Positions 20,601-31,071 of a stretch of 64,000 bases of DNA are shown piece after piece. The notes beneath the pieces were generated by a model. That model saw only the letters and a list, made by a program, of their open reading frames with translations, made no database searches and was not told the DNA's origin. This stretch comes from Asterochloris sp. CNOR1 (Eukaryota; Chlorophyta; Trebouxiophyceae; Trebouxiales; Trebouxiaceae). The stretch lies in assembly GCA_963969365.1 (NCBI GenBank), contig OZ017758.1:1922001-1986000 (forward strand), written 5' to 3'. The first letter of the stretch is position 1. Each line of letters begins with the position of its first letter. The position numbers were made by a program, and so were the translations under genes.

Positions 20601-23600
20601 CAACAGCACGGATGTCATGCTGTACATGGCTGAGGGGCTACAGGCAGACCAGAAGCTGGATGACGAGGTGCGAGGTGTGGCCCAGCGGTGCTGGATTGCA
20701 GCGCAGATGTGGTGTTGTGTATGACCAGAAGCGAGGCGCTATCAGCTGCAGAGTGGGAGGCACGGCAGGCTGTGCATGGCTGGAGGCAGCCCAGAAGTTG
20801 GAGGCCTGCTGCACCATGCATCTGGTGGGTAGAGGCATGCCTCATGATCTGCACAATTCTGCATGGCTGAGGGGCTTCCTAGAAGTACAGAAGCATGACT
20901 ATGAGATGCACACTGCAGTGTGCAGCTGTGCACATGCAGGGCATGGTACGAAGTAGTCGCCATGGCTCTGCTCTGGGCTGCAGGTGCAAGTCAGCATCAG
21001 GGTCAGGCTGGATACTGGCTCAAGACGAGTTTTTTCATGTTAACGGCCATTGCAAGGGCCAGCTGCCCAAGCTAGGCGATCAAGAGGTACCTTTGGGTCA
21101 TGTTGATTGCCCCACTCACTTGCCTCTCAAAGTGCAGGTAGAAAAGCAGATGAACCAGCTGCTGGACGAGTGCTCGCGCTTCAGGGATGAGATGGGGGAG
21201 GTGTCAGACTACATCACTCTGGGGACTGCTCTGGAGACCATTTGGTCTGGGATGGCCGGTCAGCATTCTGTTATCTTCTTGCCTCATACAAGAGCAAAGC
21301 AGCTGGTGACTTGCCCGCTCTTTAAACAGCAGCCAGGTGGTGTCTGCTCCCATTGCCAGGCAGCAACTGAATTTGGGTCAAGCACTAGGCGGTCAATGCC
21401 TGCTGCAGGCAGTGTGCTGAATGTGGCAGCATCACCAGGCTGCTGCTGAGTATGCAATATGGTGGGGCAGTAAACAAGGGGCTGCCTGTGCTGCAGCCGT
21501 GCAAGTCTTTGACGGGCACCTGCAATGCAGTGAGGGCTGGCCTAGTCACTAGCAGGTTGAGAAGCCAGGGTCAGATGCAGGCCTTGCCGTCTCCCCAGCT
21601 GAGGCCTGCGCCTGCCCTGCAGGCTCTGCGGCTGCCAAGCGGGTGCCCAGCAAAGGCAGGCGTCCCAGCAGCGCAGACCCAGAGCAGCCTGTCAAGGTGG
21701 AGCTGCCGTCTGGGCAGCCAGCACCAGCAGATGGCAGCAGGTCCGGGTCAGATCAGCACATTGCTCAGCAGGTATGCACACTGGGAGGAAGCTCATTGTT
21801 GCTGGAGTTGTGCTGCCCTAGCATAAGGCAAAATCGCTGGCTGGGCCTACAGGTGGAGCATGGCTTTGTTCACTCTTTCTGAGGGCAGTGCGCCAGCGCT
21901 AGACACGTGCAGATTCAAAAGGTATCGGAATGTGGCTGGCTGGATGGGGCGGTCCATATGTCAGCTGCAGCCCAAGCAATGTTGCTGTGGTCGGCATGAC
22001 CGTCCTCTACCCCTATCAAGAAGCTTGGCCTGCTGCGTACTGATGCTTCCTGAGGCTGACTGTTGAGCAAGCCTTGCTGCAGCACAGCTCACTGATGGTG
22101 CTCACTGCTTCTCAAAGATTGCGCTTGTCTTGTAGGTGGTGAGAGAGCTGGTCGATTGGGCTATAGCTTCAGAGCGGCTCCCAGACAGCCAGGTGAAGCA
22201 GGAGGACTTGCCTGCAGTTCAGCAAGGAGGGTCTTCAAGCAGCGACAGCATGAGAACTCTCAGCCAGGCTAAACAGGAAGACCTGCTAGCACCCAAGCAG
22301 GAGGAGCCTGCTGGCAGCAGCAGCACCCAGCCACCCATGAAACATGAGCAGCAGCAGCTGCCCATCGCCAAGCAGGTGGGGAGTACCGACTGCGTCAGTG
22401 TCAAGGCGCCCACCAAAGCGGAGCAGCAGGGGCGGCTCAAGCGCAGGCTGCTGGACTGGCACATGGCCAACCTGGAGTTTGCTAACGCGACCACGCTGCA
22501 CAAGCTGAGCATGCGCAGCTGGGATCAGGATGACCCCTATGAGGTGCAGGGCTCCCACTGCTTCCTGCCAGGTAAAGATTTCTTGCTAAGTGGGTTTTAG
22601 AGGGTTGAAGTGGAGCAGCAGGAATGTCTGCCCAGCTGAAGCTCTCTAAAGGCCATGTGGACGTCCTTGCCTGCACGTAGCAAAACAAGCGTTCCACTGC
22701 AGCCAAGCGGAGAGCTTTTTGGAAAGCCTTTGCAAGGTATTGTAGAACTGCCATTGCGTACACTTGTCATCAAAGCGCTTCCAGGGCTACAGGCCTGCTG
22801 GGGAGTCAGCTGCTTGGGCATGGCAACAGCCTGCTACATTCAAGCACACCATAATCAGGCGAAACATTTGCGAGATGTTTGCTGCCGGTCTGTCGCACAG
22901 CGCACCTCCTGACAGCATATGAAAGCAAGCTGTGTTGTTTGTTCTGCTTTTCGCAGTGCGGCCATGCACTGTGCCACAGCTGGTGCAGGGGCTGTTGGTG
23001 CTGTCAACTTGCAGCAAGCCATGCAAAGCTGTCTGCAGGGTGCAACATGCGCATCTAGGCAGCACTGGCACCCGCATGTTCTGCTTGCATGTTGATAGTT
23101 TGGGCTCTGGCCTGGCATGCTACCAACACTATACTCTTTGCCTGCAGGATGCAGCCTGTGTATGACGGCAGAGCTGGGGCAGGGCCTGTTGCACCTGCTG
23201 CTGACATGCTGGGAGCGCTGACGGACTGACAATTCAGCACTTCATGCCTTCAGGGTGCAACCTGCGCATTGTGGCAGGGCTGGTGGAGGGCCTGCCTGTG
23301 CTGTACGATCATGTCGTCACAGCAGTGGAGTACAGTCAGGAGGGCTGCCTTGTTACCTCTGGCAACAAGCAATTTAAAGGTGCGAGCCTGTCTTTGGGTC
23401 CCTGTTTGATGCTAGCATGAAATTGGCAGCACAGTACCCTGTCTGAGCAGTCATCAATAAAGACACAGGGCTGCACAGCTCAGGCTATGCTACATGAGCC
23501 TGCAGGCTGAGGCACCCATGTGGGGCCCTCAGTGACTGAAGATAGCCAGGAGCCTCAGAATACTGATGTCGGCCCTCTGTGCTCTTGCCCTGCAGCTGAT

Positions 23601-26600
23601 GCCGTGGTCATCTCGGTGCCCCTGGGTGTCCTCAAGAAAGAAACCATTGTCTTTCAGCCGCCTCTGCCTCAGCGCAAGCAGACGGCGATCCGCCAGCTGG
23701 GCTTTGGCGTCCTCAACAAGGTGTGCACAAGGCCTGCCAGCCGATGTCCACAGCTGCAACTGTGCATCATCACCCAGGATGATATAATCTTGATATAAGC
23801 AGACCTCTCAGGCAGGCTTGCCTGGCCCCCCTTCTGCCTGTTGCTGGGTGTAAGCCTGTTCATACCTGCACAAGCTGACCACTGCCATGTCCCAGCAGCT
23901 GCTTCTGCTCTGCCGTCAGGCAGCAGCGCCTTGCATTGCTGGCCACCGTGCAATTGCCTTAGATGATCCCTGTGCACAGGTCATCCTGCTGTTTCCTCAT
24001 GTCTTCTGGGGAGACAATGTGGACATGTTTGGGCGTGTGGCCGAGAGCACCACGGAGCGTGGCGAATTTTTCCTGTTCTACAGCTATGCCCACATCTCAG
24101 GTAGGGCACCGTCGTGCCTTGGGCTCATCACCAAGAGCATCGCACCTGGTGCTGTCATTGAGAACGGCCCTGTTGAGTGTTGGGTGTGGCAGTGCCGGCC
24201 TGCAGTTGCATGGCTCACAATGACTGCAGGGCTCATCAGGGGACAACTCCCCTTTCACGAGAGCTGCCTGTGGCTATTGTTCGCTGCCAATCAGCACTGT
24301 CAGTATTTGTGGTGGCCTAAGGTGCCATCAGCTGCACAGCGGTGCTGCTGCAGGTGCTGGTGCCAAATCTAGGTACGTTCAGCATGACATGCTTATGCCG
24401 TGCTGGAGCCACAGCACACAATGCCTGCTGTAAGGGACGCTGGAGCACTCTTGAGCTGTAAGGCAGCTCTTTCACGCACACAGCGCCTAAGTGGTGCTCA
24501 ACGCATATTTGCATTCTGCAGGCGGGCCCTGCCTGACAGCTCTGGTGGCTGGAGAAGCTGCTGAGCGTTTTGAGGAGCAGGGCAGCGCTGAGTCAGTGGC
24601 CAAGGTCATGGCCGCCCTGCGGACCATCTTTGCCCCCAAAAGGATTCACGTGCCGCCGCCAGTCCAGGTAAGTTTGAACTCTGACCTCATCTGGTATGCT
24701 GCTGAACAGCTCTGCCTTTCGGGCTCGTCCCATACGCTGCATGTCACATGTTGCAATGCAACCACTTCTTCTCCCCTTCTGCTGTGCTGATTGTGGGCAT
24801 GTGCTAGGGTGGGGTCCTGAGTAGCACTCAGAATTCTCTGCTGCTTTGATGGCCACTTGCCCATGCAGCAGGCAGCACACCATGCGCCCGCAGTAAGACC
24901 CAGCCTCCATCGCTTCCACATCTCACACATCAGCCTTCAATGCCACTGCCTGCCAGCCAAAGGCTGTGTGCAGGGGCTGACTAAAGCCCCTTGTAAAGCC
25001 GCCTGCACCTCTACATCTTGGGCAAAAGCACAGCAGGGAGCATACCTTGTGCCCAGGATGACGCCTGGCCTTGACCGCCTCTGCAGCTGTTTGACTCAGC
25101 CTCCTGAGGCACTGCATCTCCAGACTTTGTGCATGCACTGGGGCCTGAGGACACAGCAGCCCAAAAATGGCATTGCTCAGCCTTCTCATGCACTTTGGCA
25201 GGCTTTGTGCAACACCGCGAGCAGGGCTCCATCAGTCCTTGATGAGAGGTTGTCAGTCTTAGCAGTCCAAGTGCTCATGTTGAGGAAGCCTTCTGACTGA
25301 AGCAGGATGTCAGCTGCTTTAAGCCTTCTTGGTTGATTTCTAACAACAGCAGCTCAGCCTCCAGGACAGTGTCCTGCAGGCTGTGTGCACACGCTGGGGC
25401 AAGGACCCCATGGCTTGCGGCAGCTACTCCAGCGTGGGCGTGGGCAGCCTTGGGGGAGAGGATTATGACATCATGGCTGAGAGCGTCGGGGACAGGCTCT
25501 TCTTTGCTGGGGAGCACACCACTCGCAAGTACCCCGCCACCATGCACGGCGCCTTCTTCACAGGGCTCAGAGAGGTGGGGCCGGTACCTGTGTTGCGGTG
25601 GTGAAACAAGCCACGGTATAGCAAGCGGTGACTCTGGTCTGCATGTGTGACACCGGTGTAGTTCATGCTCGACCAGGCTGGTGGAGTGCAGCCAGGGGGT
25701 CTGCTGATGCTGCTGCTGGCCTCAACGTGCAGACTGCATGGCAACATGGCAATGGCCTGCAGACCAGCCATTGCCTGGCACCTTAGTGCATCTACATCTC
25801 CGCGCACACCCCTGCCTTGCATCACATCACAGTTGCTTTCAGCTTGCATCTTGTCTACTTGAGGTTCCACCTTGCCCTCTGCAGCTGGCTTACAGCCTGT
25901 GGCCCTTACACTGCCAGAAATTTCATCCACCAAACCACAACCTGGACGTCACCCTGGGTAGCTGCCACTTCGTCAATGCTTCATCACCAGCCCAATGCTC
26001 CGCACAAGCCCACAAACCTCATCCCTGCCCTTCAGGCCGCCAATGTGGACGCCACTCTCAGCAGCCGGAGCGCCACCCTGCACCGGGAGGAACGCAGGCT
26101 CGCCGCTCTCGCAGCTTCAGCAGCCCTGGCGGCCAAGAGAGCCGAGGTGGGGGCTAACCAGACTGTGGATTCTGGCCTGGTGGCAGAGCTAGAGCGGCGG
26201 GAGCCCAGTCCCCAGGCTGCTGAGAATGCAGCCAAGGCCATTGAGTTGGCTGACCAGCTGGTGCAGGTGAGCAGACCGCGGCTAACAGTGAGAGGCCGCT
26301 GCAGAACAAGGTGCTGATGGCGGTGGGCTGGGCAGGTGAGGTGGGTTGGTATGCCTCTGGCACCTGGTCCAGCGGCCAGTGGACAAGAATGGATGGCTCA
26401 GCTGATGCAAGTGGTTTGGGCCGAAGTCAAGCCTGCCTGAGGTGCTGGGCTGTGCATCTGAGAGCGGAGGTGTCAGTCTGTGCATTCAAGAGTGGAGGCG
26501 TTGAGCCATGCATTCCAGGGTGAGAATGTAAGCACGAGGCAGGTGGTGCAGGTGGCCTGCTGGGGGTTGAAGAATGAGAAGGTGTTAGGCAGTGTACCCG

Positions 26601-28664
26601 TCTGACATCTGTGCTGGACTGATGGTGCGCATCAGTGTGAGCAAGCTGCCAGCTGGGCTGCTTCTGCAACTGTGTGGTAGTTTTGGCAGCTGGGGGAGGG
26701 GGGTCACTCCCTCATTGACCTTGCAGGTGACGTCTGGGCAGCCTGGTCAGTGCAACCATTCGGGTGGAGCCAAGTAGACAGACTGAGGCTGTGCATGCCA
26801 GAATCTGGAACAAGATACCTGCAGTACAAGCGCATGTAGACGGAGGCTGCTCAATGCTTGGGGGGTCAAACTTCTGATGTGACTTCTTATGGTAGGATGG
26901 GGTGCTGCTGGACAGAGACTGGCTGTGGACGATGGCGCACTCTTGCTTGTTAGTGTAGCATCCGCTGACCATGCTGTGTGCGCTTGCCTTGGTGGGTGAA
27001 GTGAGCAGCCCCAACTGCCCATGCTGCCTTCCAGCGGGCAGCAGATGTGCTTGTCCATCTGCGCTGCAGCTCTTCGATGACCTCAAGCACCCGCCAGATG
27101 AGGAGTTCGGCTGCTGTGCACTCGTCAAGGGCCCCGCTGGCACCCCCTTCGCTGGAGAGGCTCTTGTCAGGCTCGACATAGGTCAGTGTGCAGCTGTGTC
27201 CTGCTGGCAGGTGCAGTCAGGGAGCCTGCAGACAGGCTTGCTGCCTCCAGTGGTTTGCAGCAGCGCCCGCATGCCTGTCTGCACTGCATGAGCTGCGGAG
27301 AGGGCTGCCTTGAGACATTGCGCTGCTCTGGCCCTGACATCTCTCATCTGGTCAGGGCAGGACAGAGCTGCATGAGTGACCAGAGAGCCCTGATGTGCTA
27401 ATGGTGCAGCAGTGGATCACACAAGCAGGCCTGCATGAGTGGGCAGCCTTGTTTCTGTCTAGCTGTGGCTCTGAGCGTGCTGCTTGTGGACCTGCAGTGC
27501 TTCCCTGCTGGAGCATCCATGAAAGAACAGCTCATGGGGTACACCCCTGCTGTGCCATTATGGTTTGCTCTAGTCATATGACCAGCGCGATGCCCTGCTG
27601 TAGCAGATGTGAACAGCAAGGTCATGGGCTGTGTCCCGAAAGTGATGTGAATCATCTGCGCTCGAATCTCGATCAATGCCTTTCTTCCAGGGCTGCGGGT
27701 CCTGGGCTGCACTCCTGCAGGGCTACATGTGTTCACGCTCAGACTTGTTGACCAGCGCAATGCCCTGCTGCAGGGGCTGTGAAGGGCAAGGGCGGCCTGC
27801 GGCGCAGCATGCCCCTCTACCTGACCCTCAGAACAGCTGACGCGATGAGGCTGCAGGACCTGCCTGGTGGGGATGGAGCGCGAGTTGCGTTCCTGACCTC
27901 GCTGGGGGTGCAGATGGTGAGATGCTTTGATTTCGGGGGTTGAGTGGCAGTCTCTGCTGCAGGCAGGCAGAAGCAACAGCTCTCAGGTGCATCACTGGTC
28001 TGGTGTCCTTTGCTGCTTCAGGCAGGGCCAGGCACGCCCCTTCACGGTGATCACAGACTCTGAGCACATTTCTTTCATGTCAGTGCCTGGAAGGCTCCCT
28101 GAAGGTGTCACTGCAGTGACCAGGCCACGCCATGGGCTTTGAAGGCCTGATCCTTAGACAGTCACAAATCCAAACTCAATCAGTCACACGCCCCCTCGTA
28201 GGGGGTTCCAGCTTGATGAGATCTGTTCCATCTGCTCTGTCACCCAAACAAGGACCTGGGTCTGACTCCTTTCATTGTCCTGACATGCCAAAGAACATGC
28301 TGCATGCTGCCACATGATTGGTGCTTTGGCATGGTATGCTTCATGACTTGCATGCTGCCTGCCACAGGTGGGACGTCATGGCATTGTCGACAGTCAGCAG
28401 CAGTTGGTGGGAGCTGTGCTTCAGCAGAGGCATGGGCGGCGGAGGTCGCCAGTCTCGCATGCAGGATGGCGCATCCACGCTGCTGCCTCCCAGCAGCAGC
28501 ATCTCCCGCCTAGCCAGCTGCAGCACCGCCTACTCAGCAAAGGTGCTGCTGCTGATGGGCGTGTGCAGCCTGCTGGCAGCTTCCGTAGAGCAGGACCGTC
28601 AATGGATGAGCCATCACCAGCGTCCAAGCCACAGGATTGGAGCCACTTTTATGCAGGAAGATGA
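17692..28664 (+). CDS. LDL1: LSD1/FLD-type lysine-specific histone demethylase (SWIRM + amine oxidase)
   Basis: FAD-dependent nuclear demethylase of histone H3 lysine, by family. Exons: 17692-~18090, 18395-18518, 18922-19064, 19323-19385, 19615-19789, 20178-20278, 20491-20667, 21138-21258, 21623-21771, 22136-22571, 23254-23379, 23596-23720, 23980-24100, 24522-24667, 25380-25574, 26036-26266, 27070-27181, 27774-27916, 28368-28664; phases agree. About 1100 aa. The N-terminus is disordered with a basic [31 protein letters not shown] to [17 protein letters not shown] binding: [17 protein letters not shown] and [12 protein letters not shown]. The catalytic lysine is in FGVLNKV; the C-terminal FAD segment is [19 protein letters not shown]. 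The Tower position holds a disordered Gln/Lys/Glu insert instead of a long coiled coil. The tail ([19 protein letters not shown]) resembles plant FLD/LDL proteins. The start exon is unresolved. Exon 1 may end at 18060 instead of 18090; both are phase 0. The gene symbol means the family only. Confidence 0.92.
22953..23200 (+). repeat. Three decayed copies of the LSD1 exon that starts at 23254
   Basis: Starting at 22953, 23035 and 23144 the intron repeats, with decay, the sequence of the acceptor and first 60 bases of the exon at 23251 (CAGGGTGCAACCTGCGCAT...GGGCTGGTGGAGGGCCTGC). The second copy keeps CTGCAGGGTGCAACATGCGCAT almost intact; the first keeps AGCTGGTGCAGGGGCTG; the third keeps CAGAGCTGGGGCAGGGCCTG. 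All lack an open frame matching [13 protein letters not shown]. Confidence 0.75.
25118..25175 (+). repeat. Decayed copy of the LSD1 exon that starts at 25380
   Basis: GACTTTGTGCATGCACTGGGGCCTGAGGACAC aligns with the exon start GGCTGTGTGCACACGCTGGGGCAAGGACCCC (coding [10 protein letters not shown]). It lies in the same intron about 260 bases before the functional acceptor and is not followed by a usable donor. Confidence 0.5.
27572..27630 (+). repeat. Decayed copy of an LSD1 acceptor and exon start
   Basis: TATGACCAGCGCGATGCCCTGCTGTAG at 27576 nearly repeats TTGACCAGCGCAATGCCCTGCTGCAG at 27748, the branch/acceptor region of the exon starting at 27774. The following bases (CAGATGTGAACAGCAAGGTCA) resemble the exon start (GGGGCTGTGAAGGGCAAGGGC). 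The copied acceptor has changed from CAG to TAG. Confidence 0.7.
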
Positions 28665-29308
28665 ACTTGCCAACAGGCAGCCGAATTTGGCATCCTGCAT
28701 GTACTGACGTCACCAGTGATATAGGAGCCTGCATCAGCTTTGGAGGTAGGTGCTCTGCAGCTGAGCATGTGCATGACCTGGCAGCCTACTGAGCTCTACC
28801 AAGTGCAGACTCAAATGGGTTGAATCTATGGCTGTGTTGGCCCCCTCCAGCTGCTATCCTGTCTGTCCTCCAAAAAAACCAAGTTCATGAAAGGCACTTG
28901 TAGCCACCACAAGATATTGTGGTAAACACAATATTCCTGGGCAAGGCTGTAGCTGAATGTTATCTGGACTGCCCATCAAAATAAGATGCATGTGCATGGT
29001 CTTCACCCTGAAGCAGGCTGCTGGCGACTCGGGTGAGAGTCAAACAGTACCAGGTGTCATATGCATGCAGTTCTAAGAAGCCTGACCAGGCCTTCACTTA
29101 TTTCCTGCTGGCACTACTGCTAACTCAGACCAACAGGGACCTTGTCCGACAGCGCTGCAGCTTGCGCGTCTGCTGTGAGGTCAAGGCAGGCAGTGGTACC
29201 TGTAGCTGCCCTGAGGTGCTGATGCTCATTGCAGGGGCCAATGTTGTGGCCCTTAGTGTGCCTGCTGAGGCGTCCACAGTGTCTGACACTCAGCTGCTTG
29301 CTTAGCAG
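28665..29308. other. Intergenic region after LSD1
   Basis: Holds the LSD1 3' end and sequence up to the unrecognised exon at 29309. A plus-strand open frame at 29033-29305 encodes YFLLALLLT-like residues but matches no family I know and has no clear splice partner. No repeats or RNA genes were seen. Confidence 0.4.
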
Positions 29309-29736
29309 AGGCAGGCTTTGCAGCCCGAGATTCAGTGGCCAAGCTGCAACATCTCATAGGCATGTGCCTGGCTGGCGAGGAGGCCCCCAAGTCATGGTAT
29401 CTGTATGCTGCGACAGCGCAACCCAAACAAGTGCTTGATGACCTGAGCCAGAGTCTGCAACAGGCAAAGCTGCCGCCGGCTGCCGATGTGTACTTTGGCG
29501 CCAATAAGGCGCCCCCCACAAGAAGGGCAAGTGCCTGGGCTGGAGTTGTTGGCTTTGCTAGGGAGCCCCAGGTCGCTGCATTCTGTGCAGCAATGCCCAG
29601 TATGCCCAACATGGCTCAGCATGTGGCCAAGGGGCAGCAGCGCAGGGCAGTGCTGCTCCTCATGCGATGGATGCAGAGCTCGCCGCCACAGACAGTGGTG
29701 AGAACATGCCTGAGTGTGGCAAACGGTGTCAGTTAA
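29309..29736 (+). CDS. Unrecognised protein, possible exon
   Basis: An open frame of about 140 codons begins after a possible CAG acceptor (29305-29308) with AEAGFAARDSVAKLQ and runs to a stop at 29736; a likely donor (CAGACAGTG then GTGAGA) occurs at about 29699, so the last codons may be intronic. Predicted content is helical: KLQHLIGMCL, VLDDLSQSLQQAKL, AAVADVYF-like and VAAFCAAMPSMPN. Base composition and alanine-rich coding bias resemble the neighbouring genes. I recognise no family. It could be one exon of a small gene between LSD1 and the F-box gene, or a fortuitous frame. Confidence 0.35.
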
Positions 29737-29843
29737 CTTGGCATTTGTAGAGTACAATCTTGAGATGCAACAAAACACACATCCCGCACAGAAGACAGGC
29801 GCTTCATGTGTGCTGGTTGCAACCAGGGCCATGCGACAAGGGT

Positions 29844-30878
29844 TCACAGAGGGGGAGTGCGGTGCCATGTAATGTCGATCTCAGTAAAACTGATCCTCAT
29901 AGCCACCTGGCCACCAGCAGGGAGCACAAGCGATTGATCCGGACCTGGAGGGTCCTCATCATCCTGTGGTTGTTCAGGGGGGTCCAATACAAAGTTGATG
30001 GAGCGCAGGGTGGAGGGTGACATGTCAGGGTGGAAGTTTCTGATCACTGCAAACTGAGCACAGAGGGTGTGCAGGCGTGTGAAGTGAGAGAGCGTGGTGG
30101 GCTGCCTGAAGTCGAAGTTTTCACCAAATCCCACCAGTTCAAGCTTCTCCAGTCCTGCCGAGACAGAGGACAGGAGCTGCAGGTCTGCTGTGTTGCCGCA
30201 GAATCTCCTGAGGGCAGGCAGCTGCGGGAGCGGCTGAGTCAGTTGGTCATACGGTGGACCGCAGGTGAGTTCCTCAAGCTGTGTCAGCCTGCTCAGCGGG
30301 GCAAGATCTCTCCCCCTGATGCCACACGCGAGGATCCTGAGGTTGACTGGCACCAGGCCTGCCGCGAAGTCAAAGTGATCTCGAGAAGGCCTGCATGCAG
30401 GTGTTGGATGGGGCTTGTGGGGCTCTTGCAGCATGGGAGGCCAGTAGCAAGCAATGATGAGAGCCACACTCACGCTGCAACCCGTACAAGCGCTGTTGCC
30501 TCAGTGCATATGCGAGCGAAGAGGGCGCCCCTGAGGAACTGATGGTCCTCGCCAGACATGTACACCTCTGTCACAGCGCTGAATCTGCATGGCTTCAGAA
30601 GGAGCCGGGAGAGCTCCTCAGTGTGGCTTCTGACAAATTGCGCCGGCCTGCCAGTGTAGTTCCACATGTTGACCTTTCTAGGCACTGCCTGGCCTGCTGC
30701 CTGTCTCCAGCGCCTCGATACGCAGGCACAGATCGCTATAGACTCAAGACCAGGCAGGAAGGTCAGGACTGTAGCAAGCAGCTCCAGGGGCAGCACGCCT
30801 GCAGCATGTCTACCATCAGGGTGATTCTAAGAACAGAGCGCACTAGCATGCAGCGTGCCCACCTGGATGGTTATCCAT
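29844..30878 (-). CDS. F-box protein with leucine-rich repeats
   Basis: Likely substrate-recognition subunit of an SCF ubiquitin ligase. Exons: 30878-30863, 30798-30474, 30390-29844; phases 1 and 2 agree and total 888 nt (295 aa). Residues 1-45 form an F-box: MDNHPGVLPLELLATVLTF, then LPGLESIAICACVSRRWRQ. After about residue 110, LRR-like stretches follow: LVPVNLRILACGIRGRDLA, LTQLEELTCG, LPQLPALRRFCGN, VSAGLEKLELVGFG and LSHFTRLHTLCAQF. The C-terminus is Pro/Asp-rich (PEQPQDDEDPPGPDQ) and then extended. The start codon was chosen because its 16-nt exon ends at a phase-1 GT donor that gives an in-frame F-box; no other ATG does. Introns are short (64 and 83 bases), unlike the long introns of the large neighbours. 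The substrate is unknown. Confidence 0.8.
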
Positions 30879-30979
30879 TCACCTACTGCTGCGATTGATT
30901 GGGCCACATTCGGGTCATTCCTGTAACATTACCGCTTGGTGAAACGAGAGGAAGCAGCTGCAACAATTGTGCCAATGTG

Positions 30980-30984
30980 TTACA
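30980..30984 (-). terminator. Candidate polyadenylation signal (TGTAA) of ASCC3
   Basis: TGTAA, the polyadenylation signal usual in green algae, occurs on the minus strand about 90 bases after the ASCC3 stop codon at 31072, in the gap before the F-box gene start. Confidence 0.4.
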
Positions 30985-31071
30985 TTCGTACCGTCTTTCG
31001 TTCAGCAAGAACGAGGGCAGGCTGCAGGACAGCCGCCCTCGTCGCAGTTGCCCTGAGATCTTTGAGTTCAT

